From Aldrovandia affinis (lineage: Eukaryota; Chordata; Actinopteri; Notacanthiformes; Halosauridae): DNA of 64,000 nt. The position numbers and the translations under genes are program-made. Shown here in pieces: positions 1-10,100 of this stretch. Below the pieces are notes generated by a model that worked only from the letters and a program-made list of their open reading frames with translations, ran no database searches and was not told where the DNA came from. The DNA is taken from NCBI GenBank assembly GCA_029706075.1, contig JAINUG010000031.1, forward strand, positions 2,277,001 through 2,341,000, given 5' to 3'. Every line of letters starts with the position of its first letter. Position 1 is the stretch's first letter.

Positions 1-201
1 GGGTTTATCAAGATTCCTTTAATAAAGTATCGTTTTGTTTGTATTACTGCCTCCTCTGGGTTATTTAACTGCTTAAGCCCTCTGGAAAGATCCGCGAGTG
101 ACGCCCAACACCAAGGGACACCACAATATGGTGGAGAATGCGGTCAGAGGGCATCATATATAGGCATGAGGAGGTAGTACAACTGGAGAACGTTTTTTGA
201 A

Positions 202-985
202 ATGGAGCTTTTGAACCCAGAGTGGATGTCGGATCCGAAAATCTTCTTCTGGCTAGAAAGAGATGGGAGAAGACTCCTATCATCCGATCAACGAGAGGTG
301 ATTGCGGATTTCCTAAGGATGCTAGAGCGCACCCAAAGACGGGCACTGGAAGGGTACCCCCTTTTGCTGATGACGAGCCTGGTGACCGTGTCTGAAGTCG
401 TGAGGACGATGCATCAGGAGGCTCGGGACAAGGAGCAGGCCCAGCTGGCACAAACGGAAATCCCTATGCTGCCTGGGATATGAGCAACAACCCAGTGAGT
501 GCTACTGGAAGGGAGAAGTTGGCTGGGAGGACCCAAAGGACAAACAAGTCCAAAAGGAAAATGGCCACTCCTGCTCGGTGGTGCCCCCTAGGAAAAGAGA
601 TAAAAGATCCCAGGTAGGTCACAAAAGCAGCATACCAGTGAAGCGGAAAAATGGTTTTGAGGCAGAGGACTGGACAGAGGGCACAGACATGGAGGCTTGG
701 TACAAGGAGCAGGCCCAATTAGCACAAAGTGGCGCCCTGTGATGCATATGCTGTATGGAATATGGCCACCAACCCAGTGAGTGTTCCATGAGGGAAGACG
801 TTTGCTGGAAAGACCCAAAGGAAGGACACCCAAAGAAGGTAGCCCAGGACTACTCCTGCTCAGTGGCGCCCCCTAGGGAAAAGCGAAAGAACTCAGGTAG
901 GCCACAAGAGCAGCAGAAAAGGGAAGTCAAAATGGCGGAGAGATGTGATGTTTTGGAGGCGGCTTTAGGAGAGGCGCAAGCTTTA
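202..985 (+). pseudogene. Decayed Gag-like coding sequence with duplicated CCHC zinc-knuckle unit
   Basis: Not recognised as a named family. An open frame at 202-483 encodes 93 residues (start MELLNPEWM, a possible helical Gag-like part). It is followed by two diverged copies of one unit, about 433-660 and 705-935. Both read EQAQLAQ, then a knuckle region, then WKDPK or WEDPK, then SCSV-PPR and a basic tail. The second copy holds a full CCHC knuckle (CICCMEYGHQPSEC, spacing C-x2-C-x4-H-x4-C) directly after an in-frame TGA. The first copy has lost knuckle residues and lies in another frame from the ORF before it. The frame then enters coiled-coil-like sequence (AERCDVLEAAL) and stops making sense near 985, where an inverted repeat begins. 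It sits inside a TMF1 intron. A retroelement gag is the simplest reading; a dead host zinc-knuckle gene is possible. Confidence 0.5.
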
Positions 986-1762
986 AAGGCCTCTACATGC
1001 TGGAATGACAGCAACGTGACAGCAACACAACCAGGGCTCTGCAACATCAACGCAACCTCTGCGACCTACGCAAAGGGGGTTGCAGAGGGTGTCGCGTACC
1101 TAGCACAAAAATCAAAGTTGCAACCGCAGCGCAACAGTTCACGTAGATGTTGCACATCATTGATTGGTTGGTTAGCGAATGGAGGCGGAGCTTTCATAGT
1201 TACATGAGCTAGTACATCCTTTTTTTACATTTTAAACATTTAGCAGACGCTCTTATCCAGAGCGACTTACCAGATGTGCATTAATTCATGGTAAGAACAA
1301 TCATAGTTTGCGCAAGAGATCACTGCAGTAATACAGCGATAGACATCATTGTTGGCAGCTGCATACCATACCTGTATATATCTATGTTAACGTTAGCTAA
1401 GCAAAGCTATCAATATCTATGTAGCTAGCTAGCAACCTGGTATCATGGCCAAATAAAGCTCGCTAATGATAGCCTATAGATGGCTAGCATCATTTGTTCG
1501 ACACAGTATAAAATGAACCAGCTTCAGGAAAGATTGGTTGAAGAAGTTCGAAGGTACAGGAGTTTCCCTGCTTTCATGAAAACTTTATCGACCTTGTTCA
1601 ATACATTGACGCCTACTAGTGTATAGAAGTGCAAGGACACCATGTTGCATAGGTTGCACATAGCCTTTGCAGAAGTATAAATCTCAGAGTGCTTGCAACA
1701 TTGTTGCATTGTGCGAACCGCGAAGAAGTCGCACAAGTTACGCAGAAGCATGTAGAGGCCTT
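986..1762. mobile_element. Probable MITE or foldback insertion bounded by a 16-bp inverted repeat
   Basis: AAGGCCTCTACATGCT at 986-1001 recurs as its exact reverse complement at 1747-1762. The bases between interrupt the coiled-coil frame seen on both sides. The subterminal parts are rich in TGCAAC and GTTGCA words on both flanks, as in hAT-like or foldback elements. The interior holds an L2/V-SINE tail fragment (1236-1296) and otherwise A/T-rich sequence with no credible ORF. Element class and exact ends are uncertain, because the inverted repeat partly reads as coding sequence on the right side. Confidence 0.4.
1236..1296 (-). repeat. L2/V-SINE-type 3' tail fragment
   Basis: Holds the fish repeat word CATTTAGCAGACGCTCTTAT followed by CCAGAGCGACTTAC, the reverse complement of the tail seen on the SINEs of this window. 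A near-identical fragment including the following GCATTAATnCATGGTA stretch lies at 5070-5132. Confidence 0.75.
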
Positions 1763-3231
1763 AAGGAAGGTCCATGAGCAATGGATGACTAACCTAAAGC
1801 ACTGTTGTGATGACCAGATGAAAGACCTGGTAAAGAACCAGAAATGGGTGGCCATTGTTGAGGACAGGTGGCGAGTCACCCTCAAGGAGGTCCAAGAGCT
1901 GAGGAATGCCCAGACTGAGCTGGACAGGACGAAGGCGGCGTTGGGGACCTCGGAGGAGCGCCACCAGCGCCAAATTGCTGGATGAGCACCACAAATCCCT
2001 AAGGAAGATTGGGAACATGGCTGTGGAGCTGGAGAATACCAAAGCCTCTCTTGGCGATGAGGTGAGGCATGTCGAGGCCCACAGACTGGAGCTGAGGAGA
2101 GCAGCGGAGGCCCATGCGTCCGAGGCAGAGCAACTCCAGAGCCAAGTGCAGCAGGAGAGTGAGGGAATGAGGGAGCTGCAGACACAGCTGGAGCAGGTGA
2201 AGACCATTGCTTTAAAACAAGAAGAGAAGATTTGGGCATTTCAGGAACTTTACAAAAACACTTCTGCAGCACTCCTGAGAGCACAAAAGGAAAATGAAGA
2301 GCTCCCTGTCCTGAGGGAAAAACTACATGACTTCAGTGAGAGACTGGACCAAAAAGAAGCCCAACACCAGGCTACAGTAACCTCCATTGTTAGCACCTTA
2401 AAAATCCAAATGAAAACTCTGCTGGATCTACAGGATCAAGTGGAAAGGGTGAGTGAAGAGCTGGAGTGTGCAAGATATGTTCCTGTTGTACAAGATTCTG
2501 CCACACAGGTGGAGCTCTCGCAGCCAGAGAGCCAGCAGGAAGCGAGGTCCATACGTCAGAGTGCGGTTGATAGTCCTTGGTCCCACTTAGCCTGCAGGAC
2601 TGACAGGACTGACTGACAGGACCTGATGGTTCTGTGCGGCTCAGTAGGTAGAGCATTGCGTTGGCAACGCTTAGGTTGTGGGTTTGATTCCCACTGGGAC
2701 CATATATACTGAAAAATGTATGCATTCACTACTGTAAGTCGCTTTGGATAAAAGCGTCTACTAAACGGCATATATTATTATTATTAGGACCTTGGAAGAG
2801 GACTGGAGGAGCAGTATGCAGAGGATGAGCTTTGGTGGGATCATAGCCTCTGGTCGATGGCTGAGGCCAGGTGGAACACCCGACCGTCTCCTGACGCGGT
2901 GAGTCCATCCCCATTCCTAAAGTGGAAAAAACGGCAAAGGGAAAAAGAGACTAGAAGTTCTCGTCTGAAGAGCAATGGGAAACGGAACAGGCGGATGTTT
3001 AGGTGGAATGACCGTGGGAAGCGTCTGTGGAGAGGAGATGCCAATATGAAAAAGAAATGCAAGGAGAAAGCTAACCGTGTTTTGAAGAACATGTTTTCCC
3101 TGGTTGCCAAGCCTGACCACCTGGAAGCAGCCTGGAAGTGGCGGAAAAGGCCAAAGAGCGGACCACGGAGTGAGAGGCTGCACAAAGTTCACTGGCAGAG
3201 CCATGGGAAGCTGGTGAAGCCCAGAGCCTGA
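1689..3231 (+). pseudogene. Decayed coiled-coil coding sequence with basic C-terminal region
   Basis: Probably the downstream half of the broken coding sequence at 202-985. One frame runs 1689-1985 (EEVAQVTQKHVEALRKVHEQW and similar heptads). It shifts frame by about 1970 and continues 1986-2616 as a long Glu/Gln/Leu-rich coiled coil. After an in-frame TGA at 2614-2616 the same frame resumes as soon as a SINE (2625-2785) is left out, giving a Trp/Glu-rich segment (DELWWDHSLW) and then a strongly basic segment ending at 3231. There are no splice signals at the breaks and no match to the TMF1 exons that follow. It has one frameshift, one stop and one SINE. Role unknown; a retroelement structural ORF or a dead retrogene are both possible. 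Confidence 0.5.
2625..2785 (+). mobile_element. tRNA-headed SINE with L2-type tail, flanked by a 7-bp duplication
   Basis: The head has an A box (GGCTCAGTAGGTAGAGC) and a B box (GGTTTGATTCC), followed by CCACTGGGACCATATATACTG, a short body, the tail GTAAGTCGCTTTGGATAAAA, and ATT repeats. AGGACCT occurs at 2618-2624 and again at 2786-2792, a target-site duplication. It landed in the coiled-coil pseudogene. Sister copies are at 18187-18343 and 52611-52780. Confidence 0.85.
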
Positions 3232-3462
3232 AGGGTGATCGTTCTCTCTGAGGAGCCCAGAGCCAGTGTCCCCACGTGGCCGTTTGGTGGTGGACAAGGT
3301 GAGCGACTTGAGCCATTGCCTGCGGTCTTTCAGATGCTTTTGCAGGAGGAGATGGAGTCCACACGTATATCTTCTTTGCCTGTTGTATCAGTATTACCAT
3401 GTCATGTACAGAGCTCTTGCAATGTGCTGAGCCATTGGTGTCTTTGTGTGCCGGTTTACCAG

Positions 3463-6400
3463 GGAGCTGGCAGAGCTGCACAGGGCCTACGCCACAAAGG
3501 ACAGTGAGGCCCAGGAGGCAGCGCTGAGCCAGGAGATTCAGGCCAAGGAGCTGGTCAACATGGCCCTGGAGAAAGCCCAGGAGGAGTCCCGTCTACAGCA
3601 GGAGGCGCTGGCCGATCAGGTGAGTCTGTCTGTTCTTCGCCATCACAGTACTTTATGCCGCCTAATACTGCCACAGCGCTGACGTTGTCTCGCACTGCCA
3701 CTGTACCGATGCCGTCTACTCTACTGCTACGGTACTGACGCTAGTACCGTCTCGTTACTGATGCTGTATGTCATTGGCGCAGTACGAACACTGATACCAT
3801 CTCAATCCTGACGCTGTCTACTACAACCATCATCAAACCTTTATTTAACCAGAAATAAAAACCCATTGAGACCGAGGTCTCTTTTTCAAGGGTGATCTGG
3901 CCAAGAAGGCAAGCACGAATTTCGTCAATACATAAAGAATACATACATACATATACAATACATAACAAGGCACAGTACACATACAAGTTATCAGTAGGCT
4001 ACCATACAACCGAAATTAAAAATGAAAAGTAAAATTTTCAATTGTCAAAGCAAGAGCAGCAGGTGGCAAGGATTTCTGTTATTTTTTGTTTGAAGCAGTG
4101 CAAAGAGATCGAAGAGGCCAATTTAAGACGCGTCTGGAGGTCGTTCCAGGACCAAGGGCCGAAATAAAATAGGCTTCTTTTACTTGCCTCAGTCCGCACG
4201 GGCGGTACTTTAAAACGCATCCAGGTACTAGATCTGAGAAAGAGAGAGTTTTGAATTAATTCAAACTTAGAACAGATGGACCACAGCACCTACACCATCA
4301 TATCTTTGACCCTTTTGTCCCTGTGACACCTCTCTCTCTCCCCCTCCCTCCCTCTTTTGGCAGGTGGCAGACCTGAGGTTGGCTCTGCAGAAGGCTGAGC
4401 AGCAGCAGGCCCGTAAGGAGGATTACCTGCGGGAGGAGATCAGCGAACTGCAGCAGGTAAATGCTTAAACTTCACCCGGACACCGGAAGTTCACACATAT
4501 CACACTCACACAACTGCGAGCACAGTTTAACACGCACGTCCAGCACCCGCACGCTGGCCTCAGAACTGACCCCCGGCGCTCCCTCCTCCTGTCCTGCACA
4601 GAGACTGCAGGGGGCCGAAACTCGCAACCAGGAGCTGAGCCAGAGCGTAACCTCGGCAACACGGCCCCTGCTCAGACAGATCGAGAACCTGCAGGCCTCC
4701 CTGGCGGGCCAGACGGCATCTTGGGAGAAGCTGGAGAAAAGCATCTCCGATCGACTCGGTGAGAGCGAATGCAGGGCTTTGCATGCAGATCGGGGAGATT
4801 CTTGAGAGCTGGAGACTGTGTTAGGTCATAAATATTGAAAAAACACAGGGATGGTTATTCATACAGATACAGAGATTAAAGTAACTCTTCTAATGCATAG
4901 CAGTTTGAGCCATTCCAGGTCTTACCATGCTGACTTGATACAATCGAGAAATATCACACAAGCAACAGGAACAATGGCAGGTTAGCATGCCACCAATGGG
5001 CAGTTTCCACTCACTGCACAAACCTGCATCTAATAATTCCTGGACTGGCTCAGACTGCATTTTACATTGATATTTTAAGCATTTAGCAGATGCTCTTATC
5101 CAGAGCGACTTACAAGATATGCATTAATACATGGTAGGAAGTACAGACTGCTATGCATTAGGAAAACTCTTTCCATCCATGTAATATCCTGTGTGCGTTC
5201 TGAATCAAGTCTACTGACTGCCTTGTTCCCCCTCCCAACACCTGCGATCCAGTGGATGCCCAGGCTGAGCTGGCGGCTGCTGTGGAGAAGGAACGCTCAG
5301 CGGCCGAGGAACTCTTTGCCATCAAAGCCCAGCTGGCTTCCTTGGATTCCCAGAATTCCCTCTTACGGCAGGAGAAGGGTCGTCTCCAGGGTCAGCTGGA
5401 TGCTGAAAGGTCTAGGCGCGAAAAACTGGAAGACGACAGCAGCAGGTAGATGGAAGGCCTCAGTGTGAATGTAAAGGGGGGGTGGTCACTGCTATTGACT
5501 GAGTCGAGGGAAACTTTAGCCCATTACTCAGAAAAGCTTACTAGGTGAAAATGATGACGGCATTAATAAAGACTGCAGTGATGTAGTCAAAGCGTGAATG
5601 AACAGCACAGATGAGCCAACTTTTGGGTGCGTGTGCTCTGTGGATCTGCTCACTCCTAGGGAACACGTGGAGCTGGAGAACTTAAGGGGAGAGCACAGTC
5701 GAACTCAGGAGGAGGCTCGCAAGGACAAGGTATGTTCTGCCCCCCCAGTGGTATGGCATTGTGGACTGTGGATGAACACGCCTCCACTTCACAGGCTCCT
5801 CCCCTTGTTTTGTTCCAGCTGCTTATGACCAATCAGTTGGAGATGGAGAAAATGAAGGTAGAACAAGAAAAGAAGAAATACTATCTGGCACAGGAGGCAC
5901 TGAGAGAAAAGGTAGAATTTCTGCCATTCAAATGGAAAATGTTTTCTCTTATACAGAAAAGACTATCATTTTGAATTCCCAAGTACCATCACTTCATCAT
6001 ATTTACATTACACTATATTAGTTGCTTAGCAGAGGCCCTTATTCACAGTGATTAACACTTTACAGCTGTGCTTTGGTATGTATATCCCAGAGAGAAGTTA
6101 TAAATGCGAGCACAACTCAACCAACAAATTACCTTCAAGGTGCACGGACAAAAACTTACTGAAAAAATAGAAAACGCCAGCACTCAAAGAATGTCCTTTA
6201 TATCATTTAATGCAACTGGGTCAGTCAGACAAATAACAACGAACGCGTTTCAGCAAACAGCCTTCTTCAGCGTAGATGAATGCTGGTATGTATATCCAGC
6301 ATACTATCAATTATGTCTGTTAAGTACTGTGATATATATATCTATATAAGATGTATATCTATATCTTAAATACCGTTAAGTGGGGCCTCCCGCGTGGTCC

Positions 6401-7163
6401 AGTGGTTACAACGTCTGACGCTGGCCACGGAGACCGGGGTTCAATTCCCCGTCTCGCCAGAGTCGGCTCTGGCCGGGAGCGCCACCAGGGGCGGCGATTG
6501 GCTGTCCGCCCCAGGGAGGGGGGAGGGAAGCCGACATGACGTTTGCTGCGCATAAGAGTGGCCCTGTAGTACCGGGTTACGGTCGACGACTTGGGGAGTG
6601 CCGTCTCGGAGGAAGGAGCGTTACATCGCCTTCGTCACTACCGGTCGCAGGACTACGGCAGCGAACTCACATTACTAGGGGGGGATTGCATTAAAATAGC
6701 GGGTCTAATTGGCTACCAAATTGGGAGAAAATGGGATAAAATCTGAAACAAAATAAAAAGATTTTTTACTAAATTAAATACGTTAAGTACCTTTCTGTAG
6801 GCGGTGCTCCACCTGGGGTTTGAACCTGCAAGCTCAGAAGCAGTTCCCTTACCATTATACTGCACTGTCACTCCAGGTTTACTCCTAAGGTAATGCAGTG
6901 TGCTGATTAGTGTGGTATTTTCAGCAGGAGAGAAAAGCTTTGGTGCTCTCTGTGTCGGAGCCCCCTGCCTCCTCTACTCCCACTCTGTCGCGCTCCAGCT
7001 CGGTCAGTGGGGGGGACATGGCCGGCTTGCAGTCCTCGCTGCTCTCGCAGGTAAACGGCACACGCTCCCTTCTCTCTCTTCTTCTCACCCGCCATTCTTT
7101 CTCACAGATCAACAGAACCCTGTTTCCAGTAATTAGTGTGCGTGTGTGCGTGTGCGTGTGCGT

Positions 7164-7196
<33 letters not shown>

Positions 7197-10100
7197 AGAG
7201 AATAAATAGTTTCATTATTTTGTTTTCCTAGAAGACATGTTCATTCAGAGTGACTTACCGTGCTACTTCTGTAAAAATGTTGTTTACGATTTTTCCCCAA
7301 TTTGGTAGCCAATTATACCCTCTATTTCTTTCAATTTACCATCCCCCACGACCCCGCCGCTCATCCTAGGAGGCAAGCCAGTTTTTCCCACACAGGGACG
7401 CCTTTTGCGCTTCTCGGCGAGCCCATGCCAGCTCACCCTCCCCCCTCCCACAGGGGCGGTCAGCCAATCGCTGCCCCCGAGGGGGCTCTCGGCCAGAGCC
7501 GGGCTGGAGCAGCCGGGTTTCGAACTGCGGCTGCTTACGCTGCTAATTTGACGATGTTCCAACAGGAACAATAACAAGTACAGAACAGCCAAAATGACAG
7601 CAAATACATCAACTGCAAAAATAAGCACGTGAACGTGCAGGCAACATTTTGCCGATGTTGACATCCATCGCAATTTTTCTTTGTGGATTGTGTTTTTGTG
7701 ACAAGTGGTTTATTGAGGATTTGGTCATGTTTATCATTTGGAACGTGTAACAGAAACGCTGCCGCGTGTGTGATGTCATTTTAGCAGGAGGACTGTCTGG
7801 ACTACTCGTTCGGCACGATGGCCGTGTCTATGAGCGGGAGCAATCTGTACGAGATGGCTCGTCTGTCGGGCGGCTCCAGCGTCATTGAGAACCTCCAGTC
7901 TCAGCTGAAGCTCCGAGATGGAGAGATCGCCCAGCTACAGGTAGGGAATTGGCTTCCATAGCCTTACGATGACAATGTGGTTTTCACAGTAGTCAGGCTC
8001 AGTGAGTAAAGTGAACAGTAAGGCTTCGCTCGGTCTGACTGTGTAAAATGGCAGTGATTTCCCACGGCCTGTGTCTCTCCTCTCAGATTGAAATCTCCAG
8101 TCTTGAGAAGACCCGCTCTATCATGGCAGAGGAGCTGGTGAAGCTGACCAATCAGAATGACGAGCTGGAGGAGAAAGTGTCGGAGATCCCCACACTGCGA
8201 GTGCAGCTCAAGGTGAGGGCTTTGACCCAGCGTGTACAGTACCACCGTGCCTCAATTAGCCTTTAAATCATACGCCGCTCTCTGCAATGAGATACAATAC
8301 CACAGCTGCTCCATGCTGCCCATGTGCTGAAACTGAGTTTGCTTTTCATAGGGATTGGTATCTGAAATATTTACATCTTCTCCTCTCGTAAGGCACTGCA
8401 ATTTTTATTTTTATTTTTATTTTATTTTATTTTTTTACAATTTTTTTAAAGAATTTGTTTCTGATTTTCTCCCATTTTCTCCCAATTTGATAGCCAATTA
8501 CACCCGCTATTAGGCTGCCGTAGCCCTGTGAACGGTAGTGACGAAGGCGAAGGAAAGAGAGAGGAAAAAGAGGTGAAAGTTAAGTCCAAACCCAAAGAAC
8601 TAAAATCAACATACAGCAATGAACAAAGGAAGACAAGGAAACTAACCTGCACTATATACTACAAAACAAGGACAAAGGGAAACCAGCCCACAGTGATAGG
8701 ACAGCACTCACTCCATAAGCTAAGAGAGGGTAAAGGTGATAGGACAGCACTCACTCCATAAGCTAAGAGAGGGTAAAGGTGATAGGACAGCACTCACTCC
8801 ATAAGCTAAGAGAGGGTAAAGGTGATAGGACAGCACCCTAGGAGGGTAAAGGCTGAGGGTGGGGAGCAGTCTCCACCCACCCCAAAAACACCTGGTGTAA
8901 TTATAGCCTTACCAGCCAGCAGGACTGCTGAAGCCAATCAAACTGCTGAACTGCTGACAAAGTGATTACAGAACAGCTGCATGTCACATTTGATTTATGC
9001 GTCTGCTGTAGGAGTTGAAACAGAATTACTCTTAGCTGGTTTTAATATTAGGGTAGCCAATATTAATGTGCCAACTCCTGCTATTAAAACATAAATAACT
9101 TTTTTGAAATCACACTTCCTTTTTTTTTTAACCCTTCCAAATTGATTTTTGCTGACAAGATTTCCTTTTGTTAGCTAATTTGGAGTGAAATATGGAGGCT
9201 AGCCCGCAATAAGAAGAAAGCGAATAGTGCTGATGGTAAAAACCCATGTACATTCAGCACACCAGGCAGGTTTGCAGCGCAACATCTGCTACAACATCCA
9301 AAAAACTGAAATAGGCTTGTCTGTGTCAGCAACCGGACCAGTTTTTCAAGGCCTTCAAATTCATACCGTAAAATTGTCCGGGTCCGTTGTGATTACCTTA
9401 AAGTGTATAAACTATATAGACCAACGAAAACCAAACTTAATTTAGGTTCAACACAAATTGTGAGTAGACTTGTGAGGAAATGACCAAACTCATTTATTAT
9501 GAAACGTAAGAACCTTCATTGCTATGTATTTTCTGTCATCGCATCAACATTGAACTGCTAAATGCTTAAAATGTCAATGTAAATGTAACTTGGAACAGGT
9601 CAAAAACATCCTATCGTCACCGTCACAAGATTCATGTCAATCAAAATGTAAATGCTTGACAGCCCTGTGTTAATGAATACATATTAATGTATGTATGTGC
9701 TGGAGGAGAATAGCACTAGTCAAATGTTCATCTTAGATGTATTTTAGGAACCAGAACAGAATAACACAGATTTGGTGTAGCTATATTTAGATACTGGAGT
9801 ACCACTATCTAGTGTTGATTTTTAAAGCACTTAGGAGGTGGGCGCAACACAACACTGACCAGGTGCTTATGTGATTTGGAGGTGGAACAGAACAACACTG
9901 TCTTGGTGTTGATGTATTTTGAAAGTGGAACAGAACAACACTGTCTTGGTGTTGATGTATTTTGGAGGTGGAACAGAATAACTGTGTCTTGATGCTCGTG
10001 TATTTTGGAGGAGGGACAGGATAACACTGACCTGGGGTTGATGTTTGCTGTTGCTCAGGAGCTGGAGCAGAGACATAACACCATCCTGCAAATGTACGGG

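Noticed and set aside
1616..2284. 222-codon open frame on the minus strand
   Set aside because: Shadow of the plus-strand coiled-coil sequence; Ser/Cys-rich content is the antisense of Glu/Gln/Leu codons.
2630..2703. tRNA-like sequence
   Set aside because: SINE head with L2-type tail and target duplication, not a tRNA gene.
3325..3395. Possible extra TMF1 exon (MLLQEEMEST after CTTTCAG)
   Set aside because: No good donor follows and it does not match the TMF1 sequence expected before the exon at 3463.
6385..6455. tRNA-like sequence with A and B boxes
   Set aside because: Part of a SINE head repeated at 20653 and 38576; no independent tRNA gene with a good acceptor stem.
8694..8855. CRISPR-like regular repeat
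   Set aside because: Head-to-tail 43-bp units without spacers, in a vertebrate intron.
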